Notes: a model not told the origin generated them from the letters alone. DNA of 30,000 bases from Glandiceps talaboti (GCF_964340395.1 NC_135567.1:18700306-18730305), one strand, 5' to 3'; shown: positions 10,993 through 22,266, counted from the first letter of the stretch. Program-made: numbers and translations.

Positions 10993-11319
10993 GGCCCCCC
11001 CCCAAAAAAAAAGAATTGTTTCTCGTCATGACATTCCGTCTAAAGTGGTGCGATGATGCGTTTTTTTTGTGTGATTATTGTTTTTGTTTGATTTTTGATT
11101 TTCAACAAACCTGTCACTCAGTCTAATATTTATGGCAATTACTGTGCTTACACACTTGCTCTAAACATGGAAGTATGCTCTAACGTACTAAGTAAAACGA
11201 ATAGTAACTGCCATAAATAGTAGATTGAGTGACAGGTTTGTTGAGAATTTTAAAAAAAATTGCGTCGTTGCACCACTTTAGACAAAACATCCTGAACAGA
11301 AACACTTCTTTTTTTTGTC
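10993..11319. mobile_element. MITE-like element, family A copy 1, with long inverted repeats
   Basis: The two halves are inverted copies of each other over roughly 130-150 bp per arm. The left arm carries AAAGAATTGTTTCTCG, GTCTAAAGTGGTGCGATG, CAACAAACCTGTCACTCAG and ATTTATGGCAATTACTG in order. The reverse complement of the right arm carries AAAGAAGTGTTTCTG, GTCTAAAGTGGTGCAACG, CAACAAACCTGTCACTCAA and ATTTATGGCAGTTACT. The centre holds about 60 bp of unpaired sequence. TA dinucleotides lie at both proposed ends (10991-10992 and 11320-11321), consistent with a TA target duplication of Tc1/mariner-type MITEs; two bases are weak evidence on their own. There is no ORF, so the element would be non-autonomous. 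The poly-C/poly-A run at the left end makes that boundary soft. Confidence 0.72.
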
Positions 11320-11331
11320 TAATAATTTGAA

Positions 11332-11346
11332 AGGTCAATGGGGTCA
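11332..11346 (+). promoter_or_regulatory. DR3 nuclear-receptor element
   Basis: AGGTCA-ATG-GGGTCA is two consensus half sites with a 3-bp spacer, the VDR/PXR/HR96-type arrangement. It lies 13 bp past the right end of MITE family A copy 1. Confidence 0.25.
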
Positions 11347-11965
11347 AATCAATATTTAGAGGAGTGGCTCTTTCAAATATCCAAACTTACATTTTGAATT
11401 AAACTAATAGATATAGTACATGTCATGCAATCATATTCTCTCAATGCGACGTTTCCTATGAGCTCTTTAGTTTACTAACGATTACTACAACTTTTTGGAC
11501 CAAATTAGTAAATAACTAAAACTTTTCAAAAGTCAGAGGAAACCCAGCCAGTGATGATGCATTTACTATAACAACGAACATTCTTGCATTTCTCGATTTT
11601 ATGACATTTGTTTAGAAATATTCGTATGTAGGGGTACAAAGCAGATTCCATTGAAAGTAAAATCTATGATGGTTCACCCCTACAAAGAATTTCGGGTGCG
11701 GGGTTTTTTATATCCTACACTGAATCAACGTAACACCCAGACTGTTGATTTCCTCTTTTCGCGCCTTTCTTTTGTACTCTCTGCTGAGCTTTCCACACCC
11801 TGGATTTCCTTTGCATTAATTACTCATTTACTGACCGTATGATTGATGAAAGCTGGTCTCAACTTTTGGATCCTTTGTTTCCAGTTGATTACATCGATGA
11901 GAAGTCTCCGTTGTCCTATGTAAATATGAAGAAAACATTTGAACAGACCTTCGACGATATTCCGA
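11347..11965. other. non-coding, nothing assigned
   Basis: Unique sequence. The short plus-strand frame at 11651-11842 has no recognisable motif. Confidence 0.6.
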
Positions 11966-12050
11966 TGTGTGTATGTGTGTGTGTGTCACTGGATTTGTGT
12001 GCATGTGTGTTGCTGTGTATGTGTGTGAGAGAGAGAGAGAGAGGGAGAGA

Positions 12051-12137
<87 letters not shown>
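11966..12137. repeat. (TG)n followed by (GA)n tract
   Basis: TG-rich sequence (11966-12026) is followed by GA (12027-12137), nearly pure after 12056. The long homopurine run can form triplex (H-) DNA. SLSLSL and RERERE frames here are artefacts. Confidence 0.97.
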
Positions 12138-12140
<3 letters not shown>

Positions 12141-13082
12141 TAAAAAATAAAATAACAAATCCTACATACCCATCCTATTTTGAAATTGACCGTTATCGGA
12201 ACTGCACACATTTTTGGGGAGGGGGTGGCGCTAAGAACTAACGTTTGGCCGATCAATGTGAAGATAATCCCTGGAAGTTAGAAATGAATAACAAATCAAA
12301 TAAATCCAGTCACTTCACAACACGCGTCGTTCATATTCGACAGTCAGCTGTCTACAGCTTTATTGTTATGCAAATTATTCATATGGGCGCCAAATAAAAC
12401 CTTGAAACATTACCATTCGTTTCTAAATTCTAGGGATACTCTGTACATTGATTAAAAGTACAGTTATGAACAAACCGTCTGGTTTTGTCTACACTAACAT
12501 TCCGCCACTCTCAAGTGCACACTATTCATAATACAATACATAGGACCTAATACGTGCTAGAGCCTGGAATGGCGCCACTTCTCAAAGTCACGCTAACCGT
12601 CTAATGCAGTAGCCAATCAAATGACTACTCCCAAACTTGTAACCAATCAATGGTCATGAAAATCCCGCCACACTAGATTACATCAACATCACTTTGGCGT
12701 CACCTTGCCGCCACTTGTATCCTCTCCAACGCTCATCATAGCTACATTAACCATGCCGACAAAACAACATATTCACGCTTTTCTGCAAACTGCTAGAAAA
12801 TATTATTAGACTCAATGTATTACATGTACTAGAAATGGTTGGTACACGGGTCGGGCGACTCTGTGTGCATGGCATGAGAAGATGGCGACAGGTTGATTAC
12901 AAAAATATATTCCGGAGCACGACGTCAGTAGACTGTCGGGGTTCGGGGCCTGATTTCCCACCCAGAGTGATGACTGATACTCTAGGACAGTATCCCGGAT
13001 AAGTTTCTATTTGGATTAAAGGTAAGTCTGTCAATGTAATCTCTTAAACTTGCTTCATGTTTATGATAGGACACGTACGTAC
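12138..13082. other. mostly unassigned; possible promoter-proximal DNA
   Basis: From about 12560 the sequence becomes richer in G+C and holds GGCGCC, CCCGCC and a YY1-like AAGATGGCGAC (12879-12889). A consensus plus-strand splice donor AAAG|GTAAGT has its intron starting at 13022. The context suggests regulatory or 5' UTR DNA, without a firm exon. Confidence 0.35.
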
Positions 13083-13215
13083 CTGTTTCCACTCCAGCTG
13101 AGACGAGAACCTGGCCGGGTCCAGAGCTGTGCATGCTGTCACCGTTAGTAGGCGATGAATTGTACAAATACGTGATTACTCGGCTGCTTTCGGAATTTCC
13201 TTCATAATTTCCCAT
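13083..13215 (-). CDS. candidate first coding exon of an unrecognised protein (partial)
   Basis: Reading the minus strand, an ATG at 13215-13213 opens a frame whose first 44 codons end at a strong splice donor, CAG|GTACGT, with the intron starting at 13082. An in-frame TAG lies two codons upstream of the ATG, so this would be the true first methionine. The exon is phase 1 and would continue in a downstream exon at lower coordinates that I could not locate. The peptide begins MGNYEGNSESSRV and runs through serine/glycine-rich sequence (SSPTNGDSMHSSGPG) to QVLVSAGVETG. It is hydrophilic and looks like the disordered N-terminus of a regulatory or nuclear protein, but I recognise no family. Codon use (CAG, CTC, GTC, GGC, CCC) is richer in G+C than the surrounding DNA, and the 12.84-13.43 kb stretch is locally GC-richer, as near a promoter. 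No signal peptide or membrane segment is visible. It could still be a chance open frame. Confidence 0.33.
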
Positions 13216-13360
13216 GTACTATTCTGCCTCGTTGAGAAAATCTTCCTCTGGCAATTCGTAGAATTCAATATTACTGCGACGCGGACTACAATGTTCGGAT
13301 CGATCGGAGCAGACGACAACCAGTTCCCTCCACCATTTTACATTTTACGCATGCAGCTTC

Positions 13361-13437
13361 GGTTACTCAGACTCTTGCCGTTGAGGGCTCCACCCCATCT
13401 CCTGGTTGGAGCCCTCAATGGCAATAGTCTGTGTAAC
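13361..13437. repeat. strong short hairpin (about 33-bp arms, 9-nt loop)
   Basis: The left arm (13361-13394) and right arm (13404-13437) pair over about 33 positions, with three mismatches, one G-T pair and one bulge. The core GTTGAGGGCTCCA / TGGAGCCCTCAAT is almost uninterrupted. The loop is CCATCTCCT. Size and mismatch pattern resemble a microRNA precursor, but a tiny foldback transposon would look the same. It lies about 150 bp upstream (minus-strand sense) of the candidate start codon at 13215, so it may sit in that gene's promoter or 5' UTR. Confidence 0.8.
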
Positions 13438-14087
13438 AATAATAGGACGTGAGTCAGCTGTTCATTATCACTTATTTTAGACGTGTTAGTTTGATGTCTA
13501 GACCAATCAGAGCTCTCGATTTGCGCCATCAATATACTGGTTTAATATAAAGTTGAATCGTCAATTCTGTTTAGACCAAAGACAGGGAAATTAAATCCTA
13601 TCTGAGATGAGATGAGATGAGATGAGATGAGATGAGACAGACAGAAGTTTGAAAATAATATCAATTGAGGAGTTTGATTAAAATGAAGGTACGGAAAACA
13701 GTTGGTATGATTATAGAAAAGGTCCAAAAACGTTAAAATTATCCTATGTTGTGTTATGTTATGTTCTAATGAAACGATAACAATACGAGAACCTGGAATT
13801 GAAACCCTGGCCCTTTTCCTTGTTTGAGCGCAAACGAGCGATGCATTCGAAGCAAACAAATGGTTATAAATGTCTTTGGGTTGGGGGCGCCTACCAAGAT
13901 CATTGATCTGTTTTCATCCATCTCGGAAATGAAGACACACACGCATATAAATTTTCAATTTGCGTTGAAACCGTTTCTAGCTCAGCCAATTATTCACAAA
14001 TAAATGCAACTATTACGGCCTACATCACAGGGTGCTCAGGCTTAGTTATATTTACAAAAAACAAACAAAAAACAAACAAACAAACTA
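13438..14087. other. non-coding, nothing assigned beyond microsatellites
   Basis: Apart from the GAGAT and AAAC runs, no feature is recognised. The minus-strand frame at 13542-13859 crosses the GAGAT repeat and is not supported. Confidence 0.55.
13603..13637. repeat. (GAGAT)n pentanucleotide microsatellite
   Basis: Seven near-perfect GAGAT units. Confidence 0.9.
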
Positions 14088-14095
14088 AATAAATA
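14053..14095. repeat. (AAAC)n A-rich run
   Basis: AAAC units grade into AAAT; they overlap the outer edge of the foldback element's left arm. Confidence 0.8.
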
Positions 14096-14309
14096 CATTC
14101 TGACAAGTATCAACAACAGAGTAATTACAAATCATTATCAGCAACAAGAATTACAACTATAGTGTTTATGTATGTGCGAAATGGTCACAATGTTGTCTAT
14201 ACTCCATTAGCCATTTCGAGTTGGAAAGAATGTGGAATTTGGTAATTCTTGTTGCTGATAATGATTTGTGATTACTCCGATCTGTTGTTGATGCTTGTCA
14301 GTATTTATT
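14088..14309. repeat. foldback (inverted-repeat) element
   Basis: Arms 14088-14155 and 14242-14309 are near-perfect inverted copies. Both contain AATAAATAC, TGACAAG, ATCAACAACAGA and ACAAATCATTATCAGCAACA when read in the same sense. A second inner pair, CGAAATGG (14177-14184) and CCATTTCG (14211-14218), extends the palindromic layout towards the centre. Differences between the arms are small: a 5-bp indel, an ATTC insertion and a few substitutions. The right arm abuts the long (CT)n array, and the left arm is preceded by an (AAAC)n stretch. It has no coding capacity and no second copy in this window. Confidence 0.8.
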
Positions 14310-14310
14310 C

Positions 14311-16537
<2,227 letters not shown>

Positions 16538-16754
16538 CTATCTGTCTGTCTGTCTCTCTCTCTCTCTCTGCCTCTCTGTCTGTCTGTCTGTATGTATGTA
16601 TGTATGTATGTATGTATGTATGTATGTATGTATGTATGTATGTATGTGTGTGTATGTATGTATGTATGTATGTATGTATGTATGTATGTATGTATGTATG
16701 TCTCACTGTCTGTCTGCCTGCCTGTCTCTCTGTCGCTCTGTCTGTCTGTCTGAC

Positions 16755-16796
<42 letters not shown>

Positions 16797-16850
16797 CCTG
16801 ACTGTCTACCTATCTATCTATCTATCTATCTATCCGTCTGTCTGTTTGTT
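16538..16850. repeat. compound (CTGT)n, (ATGT)n, (CTGT)n, (CTAT)n array
   Basis: CTGT/CT sequence (16538-16590), ATGT with one GTGT break (16591-16700), CTGT/CTGC (16701-16808), then CTAT (16809-16835). The symmetric CTGT-ATGT-CTGT layout suggests ATGT expansion inside an older CTGT run. Confidence 0.96.
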
Positions 16851-17516
16851 CGACTCTCTATGTCTTTCTCTTCTGATCTAGTGTGATTTTTTAGTTCGCT
16901 ATCAAAGAATGAATTGTTGTTACAAATTGATGCAATGAAAGAATTAAAAAGAACATGCGGACAGCAGAATATTCGTTTAGTAATAAATAAATGGATAACT
17001 AAACGGTACGTATCATTTTATTGTTACAAAAAAATATCGAACAGCCACAAATCAATTATTATGATTATCGATAAAGCAATTAAAACTCAAAAAGAGGATT
17101 ATTTTAATAGCTGACATTGATGTTAAGCAAATACCAGAAAGTGTACACTGTGACTGGCCACCTATTACTCTTAAATGCCAATACTTTTCCAACAAAATCT
17201 TATTTTCAAAAATTTTATCTTTTGTTACTTTTTTCTTTATCTCAATCTTATTCTTTATGTTCTTGAAAGTAATAGATTTTGTTTACAAATTCGTGTTTTA
17301 AAAAAAAATTAAAAATTGCTAAAACTGACCAAATTGGCGGAGAAATAAAGATTTGACTTTTTTCACACAGTAAAAATCGCCGTAAAAGTTCAGACCTTTT
17401 TACTGCAACAATGCAAAAACACGCCGCAAGAAGGTCGCACTATTTTTTGCGGTCTGTGGAACAGTAAAGTAATAAAATAACAGTCTTTTAATTTCATTTA
17501 CATAAATAAACCATTT

Positions 17517-17544
17517 TCTATTATTATTGTTATTATTATTATTT
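17517..17544. repeat. (ATT)n microsatellite
   Basis: Short, slightly imperfect ATT/TTA run. Confidence 0.8.
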
Positions 17545-17765
17545 TCCAGGAGACAAAAAAGAAAAAAAAACAGTAGAAAATTGAAACGAGTATGACTCAA
17601 ACCTCAATGTGTGTGTCCCAAGTGAAGCAGACGATAATGTAAGCTAGTTGTTAAATTATAAACCATGATGGCATGGAGACTACCGATAAACATTCCAACC
17701 TCCCTATCGCCCTATCAATCATCCACAATCCATGTCACATCTTGATACGTAAAAATTACTTTCCA

Positions 17766-17778
17766 GGGTCAAAGGTCA
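17766..17778 (+). promoter_or_regulatory. DR1 nuclear-receptor element
   Basis: GGGTCA-A-AGGTCA is a textbook direct repeat with 1-bp spacing, the binding preference of HNF4, RXR and COUP-TF type receptors. There is no neighbouring promoter to assign it to. Confidence 0.35.
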
Positions 17779-18088
17779 AATAAACGACCCTATCAAATTT
17801 CTCAAAATCCCAAAAGTAAACAATTAGAAGACGAAGTCATCAAACTAGGTGTTGAAAATAAAATTCTAATTTATATGAAAATGTGATGAAGACAGCATTA
17901 TTAGAAGTAATTCCTTCAAAACAAACGAGACAACGTTTTAATCGAGATAACACTATCTCCATTTATGTTTTTCAATCGAAATGATGTTCAATTTTGTATA
18001 AAAAAACACACAATGATTTCTCCTATAACCCGAGACTAAAATAGACTATAAAAAATGCAGGTAAAGAAATTCTATAAAAGTAATTTTT

Positions 18089-18211
18089 GGCGGGAAAATT
18101 ATTTTCACCGTAACAACCAGCATGCTCTGTTTCTAACTTAACACTGTAGTTTATCCAGTAACACTAGTTGACAATTTGAAACTTATAATAACAACATAAT
18201 AACTTCCCGCC
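18089..18211. promoter_or_regulatory. pair of opposed E2F-like sites
   Basis: TGGCGGGAAAA (core 18089-18096) and CTTCCCGCCAAAA (core 18204-18211) face opposite ways about 115 bp apart. Both carry the extended A/T flank of good E2F sites. No gene is visible next to them. Confidence 0.33.
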
Positions 18212-18924
18212 AAAATTAGAAGTGGTCGTTCTGTCATACCTCAGATTACCAAATAATCTTCATATACAAGACTGAATGGTCCCTTTAATTTGTGTGTTGT
18301 GGATTAAAATCGTGTCCTATCCTTTAAATCTTCAAAATTATGACATTTTTTCAGAATATTATTAGTTATGTATCACAATATAAACTTTACTCAAAAAACA
18401 TCAATATAGGACTTGAAGGGGAAAAGGTAGAATGCCCCTCGGGACAAATTTCCCTGCGAAATCAAAGTTCTTGGATTGAATTCTCTCCAAACTTTGCTAT
18501 ATTAAAGTTTGCTTCTGGTCCTTTTCAAATAATAAATGAAATTGTGGGTTCAATGTCTTTTTTCCAAGAAAATTTGTTAAATCTTTCATTTTCTTAAGCT
18601 TATAGAGTTAACACAGTATTCCGGGCGGCCATATTGAATTCTAGAATTTGTTATATTGTTGTGAGTTATATTTCAAAATTTGTACGGTGTCCCTAAATTG
18701 TTTTCAATTATTAATTTGGATTGAGAATAGGTTGAAAAAAAAGGAAAGATAAAAGTTGAAAGAGTTTATTTCCAAAGCACAGTCTACGTTAACATGAATC
18801 ATGAGCATGCACAGACAACGTGTCACCGTAGCAAAGAAGATTCACAATATTATTTTTAACAGTTTAATTTATTTAGTTACCACATATCCATGGAATGAAG
18901 CATAATATAGGACGCCAATAGAAT
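18212..18924. other. non-coding, nothing assigned
   Basis: The plus-strand frame at 18340-18597 (85 codons) has random-looking hydrophobic/asparagine composition and no motif. Confidence 0.6.
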
Positions 18925-18954
18925 TGTTGTTGTTGTTGTTGCTGCTGCTGCTGA

Positions 18955-18988
<34 letters not shown>

Positions 18989-19045
18989 ACTGTCGATGTT
19001 TTTGTTTGTTTGTTTGTTTGTTTGTTTGTTTGTTTGTTTGTTTGT
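18925..19045. repeat. (TTG)n then (TTTG)n microsatellite
   Basis: TTG triplets with a GCTGCTGCTG insert (near 18940-18953) give way to TTTG tetramers from about 19000. It ends about 80 bp before the tRNA gene. Confidence 0.95.
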
Positions 19046-19127
19046 TCTCCGTTAGATAAATTAGTCAACTATATGTACCCTTAATCATGTTGTATATTAT
19101 AAAAAAGAACTATAGATTTGATAAGAA

Positions 19128-19200
19128 GCCCGGCTAGCTCAGTCGGTAGAGCATGAGACTCTTAATCTCAGGGTCGTGGGTTCGAGCCCCACGTTGGGCG
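19128..19200 (+). tRNA. tRNA-Lys, anticodon CTT
   Basis: A complete 73-nt cloverleaf can be folded by eye. The 7-bp acceptor stem is GCCCGGC with GTTGGGC, including two G-T pairs. The D arm is GCTC/GAGC. The anticodon stem is TGAGA/TCTCA around the loop CTCTTAA, which puts anticodon CTT at 19161-19163 and decodes AAG as lysine. The T arm is GTGGG/CCCAC with loop TTCGAGC, and the discriminator base is G. The internal pol III promoter is intact: an A box (TAGCTCAGTCGG) and a B box (GGTTCGAGCCC). A T4 run at 19207-19210 can serve as terminator. No intron is present and CCA is not encoded, as expected for a eukaryotic nuclear tRNA. There is no SINE body or A-rich tail attached, so this looks like a genuine tRNA gene rather than a tRNA-derived SINE head. 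The upstream flank is AT-rich (a TATATTATAAAA stretch near 19091-19104), which may help TBP binding. Confidence 0.97.
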
Positions 19201-19206
19201 TATATA

Positions 19207-19210
19207 TTTT
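19207..19210 (+). terminator. RNA polymerase III T-run terminator of tRNA-Lys
   Basis: Four T residues lie 7 nt after the discriminator base of the tRNA. This is the usual distance and minimal length for eukaryotic pol III termination. Confidence 0.7.
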
Positions 19211-20888
19211 ACGGTTCATTTTGGTAAACCCATGACAAATTATGATAACTCTGAAAAATAAAAGAAATCATTACAATTCTGCCGATGCTAAAAGTAACAC
19301 CTTTTAGCACCTTCTTACACCTGTACCCATATGGTGAATAACGCCACCAGCCTATGCTTTGGGGCTATGTGTAAATAAAACTTGTTTGTCTAAACTAAGC
19401 ATCTTGCTGGAACTCGTTGACACCTCTCAATCCGATAATGGTCAGTAGTTGTACCTCAGATCACAGACAAGAAACTGTGTTCCTTGTCTGTGCTCAGATG
19501 TTGTACCATGGATCACAGTCCTGCTTACATACGGTGCACGCGTTTCGCTCAACACCGTCCTACGAAAAGTAACCGTCCTATAGCGAGTGCGAAAACAAAA
19601 TACTTTCGCACCAATAACAAAATAATTACATATAATTTTTTTTTACAAAGCTATCAAATATTAGCAATCGGTCGAATATGTACTCATTTTACATCTTTTT
19701 GACGATAGTAGTCGCTGGTACGATCACAAAAGGTGTCGAAATCGGAACTTTTCCAGTTCCGACTGATTTCAAAGTCCCGCCTTACAAACTCCGCCACATT
19801 TGATCGGGCGTCCGCTTGGGCATAAATTTTACGATTGAACTTGTGATTTCGGGATTTCTGGTCCTCCGGACTGGGACTAGTACTTTTGTAGACAAGCTGA
19901 GGTAAAATTACTAAATAGTCGATTTATTGTTGATATTTGAACACAGATGTGTTAAATCTTTAGTTACTACTATACTAGCATTTCAGGTAAGCCCAGGTTT
20001 CACAACTGTCTCTTTGTAGGCGACTTACTCCGTATGCAAGCAGGGCGACATGGACCCTCAGACCACTAGTGGTCAACCGGTCTGAGATGGATCATAGACC
20101 CTACGAAATGGATGTAGCCTAGTAGAAATGTCTGTATTTGTGAACAGTAAGGAATGTCTCTCAGATAGACTGTGTCCATGACTGTACAATGTTGTGTCAA
20201 TCAAGGCCTCTTCGCAGGTTTGTGAAAATGATGCTGGGGACTAATCTCCATTTCAAAAAGGGAAGTTTTTCTAACTGAAAAAGGTGTTTGTCCTGAATGT
20301 TCGATAACTTGCATTTCCGTCATTTTCTCGTCTCTGTTAGTTTTAGCGACGAAGGGATATGATATTCCATAGAACGCCTTTTGTTTTATCAATTACAAAC
20401 AATAGCATGTGAAGGGCGATATAATGTTGCCTTGTCCGAGAAACGGGAAGTACACTAGCTGTTTTCACTTCACTGCTCACACTTACATTGAAGAGCTATG
20501 TAGTCAGTAATCTTGGCTAGTCTATTCTATTGTCAAACAGAATTTTCCCTCAAATTCAACATCACTGTCAGAATATATTCGAGAAAGGTTTACAACGTTT
20601 AAATTTATTCATCCTGGATTCAATAGCAAGTGTACATTCTTTGATCACGGATTTGCGAGTGCAAAACATTATAAAACTTAAAAGCACGGGACTGCAATGT
20701 TGCGTTCCTTGTCTATGTAACCTCAGATCACTGAAAATATTCATTAGTGGTCCGAGTCTGAGTTGGAACACATCTCCGTTTATAGTGCTAGTTGTGTGTA
20801 TTCACTAAGCCGTTTCAATATAATAATCATATGGATGTTTTATTTTCAACATCACGCAAACCATTGGCCTCTTTTCATGGTAGCGATT
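19211..20888. other. unassigned; several small palindromes
   Basis: It holds a GCTAAAAG/CTTTTAGC stem (19287-19308), a CACAGACAAG/CTTGTCTGTG stem (19462-19492) and a nested palindrome (20057-20086). These could be decayed foldback DNA transposons. No gene was recognised. Confidence 0.45.
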
Positions 20889-21049
20889 AGTCTATCTGCT
20901 AAACCTCGGATGTTCTTCCGATACAATACGACACACGACCGAACATCGCTATCGAGGATGGAACATCCAAGGCAAGCCCTCACTGCGAACTTCGTTCGCT
21001 TATAGTAATTAGTATCGAAAGAAAGCACGAACATCTAGCAGCAAGACTA
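20889..21049. mobile_element. MITE-like element, family B copy 1, with 10-bp flanking direct repeat
   Basis: The left end reads AGTCTATCTGCTAAACC, and the right end in reverse complement reads TAGTCTTGCTGCTAGATG, giving imperfect terminal inverted repeats built on AGTCT-N2-CTGCTA. The 10-bp word GGTAGCGATT directly flanks the element on both sides (20879-20888 and 21050-21059), a convincing target-site duplication. The interior holds the palindrome GCGAACTTCGTTCGC (near 20986-21000). No transposase frame is present. A 9-10 bp duplication suggests a Mutator-like mobiliser, or hAT if two of the bases are coincidental. Confidence 0.7.
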
Positions 21050-21059
21050 GGTAGCGATT

Positions 21060-21501
21060 TGACAGACGCCAACAAAATCGAATTTTAGACTCTAATATTA
21101 CTCTTCGCACGTACAGAGTACTTTTTATAGGATAATATCATAAAAAGTGAATCAGAGCAAGCATCTAACCTAGAGTCTAAAATCAGATTTTATCCGATAA
21201 TGGATATTTGTGTAATGTCGCGTCTTCATGGGGTCAGGTGTAAAAAAGACGGGTCAAAGTTTGGAAATGTGCACTCAGAGAACTGCGACACAACTGCTGA
21301 CAGCGAGTTCTCAAATCATATTTCAGAGCTAAGGTGGTTATTGTCCTGCGTGTTCATTATAAAGCGGCCAAGTTCGCGTCACAATTTGTAAAATAACGCT
21401 ACGACATTATACTAAACAATAAAGAATAAATAAGCCTTTGAAGTTTCTGTGCTCCTACTATAAATACTTGCTATGAATCTCGCCACAGCTACTCATGTCC
21501 T
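21060..21501. other. non-coding, nothing assigned
   Basis: Unique sequence between the two family B elements. The 63-aa frame at 21200-21391 has no supporting feature. Confidence 0.55.
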
Positions 21502-21614
21502 AGTCTAGCTGCTAGACCTCAGGTGTTATTCCGAATTTACAATACGACAAGGATGGGCGTTCGCCATCACAGCGAACTTCGTCGGGAGAAGCCCGAACGT
21601 CTAGCAGCAAGACA
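21502..21614. mobile_element. MITE-like element, family B copy 2
   Basis: It shares with family B copy 1 the left end (AGTCTAGCTGCTAGACCTC), ACAATACGACA, the interior GCGAACTTCGT, and the right end CGAACGTCTAGCAGCAAGAC. It is about 50 bp shorter: the second half of the interior is missing. Its terminal inverted repeats (CTGCTAGAC on each end) are better preserved than in copy 1. I see no clear target-site duplication. Confidence 0.65.
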
Positions 21615-21998
21615 ACTTTCTATAGTGGTCTGAGCGCACCATGCATACAATGAAAAGATGGAAAAGAAGATTATGCAAATACCCGACACTTCTTTATTTC
21701 TGTTGATATAGATGATGAGGCCAATTAACACATTTCTACCAGCTTAGCATATTAACTAACCTCGGATTTTCGAGGTTGGGAAGTTCTCAATTGGTCATAC
21801 TTTAGCATCGGAGAGAATTATAATGTGCACATGTAGCGTTAAAAGCTGGAGTGTTTATGGCGACTCTCTAAACTACAGTGTGTTAATTACGTTTTTAACA
21901 AGTCAATACTGAGAGACTTTTAATGTTCTTGTTTATTTGTCTAAAATAGATCTATATTAGATCTTTCTTACAATACACGAGAAAATGTTGGTTTTTTC
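21615..21998. other. non-coding, nothing assigned
   Basis: Contains only a small AACCTCG/CGAGGTT stem at 21758-21777. Confidence 0.55.
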
Positions 21999-22074
21999 TG
22001 TCTGCTCGTCTGTCTGTATGTGTCTCTGCTTGTCTGCCTGTGTATGTATGTATGTATGTATGTATGTATGTATG

Positions 22075-22106
<32 letters not shown>

Positions 22107-22126
22107 TGTATGTATGTATATATGTA

Positions 22127-22188
<62 letters not shown>

Positions 22189-22232
22189 TGTATGTATGTA
22201 TGTATGTATGTATGTATATGTATGTATGTATG

Positions 22233-22266
<34 letters not shown>

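Larger units (their letters stand above)
16851..18088. other. non-coding, nothing assigned
   Basis: Very AT-rich. Holds only the ATT run and the DR1 motif listed separately. Confidence 0.6.

Noticed and set aside
11828-12256. SL-repeat and RE-repeat proteins
   Set aside because: Products of the (GA)n tract read in either direction, as also at 14249-14880 for the (CT)n tract.
18340-18597. 85-codon plus-strand ORF
   Set aside because: AT-driven composition, no motif, no splice or promoter context; about the length expected by chance in 30 kb.
19128-19200. tRNA-derived SINE instead of a tRNA gene
   Set aside because: All stems are intact, the terminator follows at once, and there is no unrelated body or tail.
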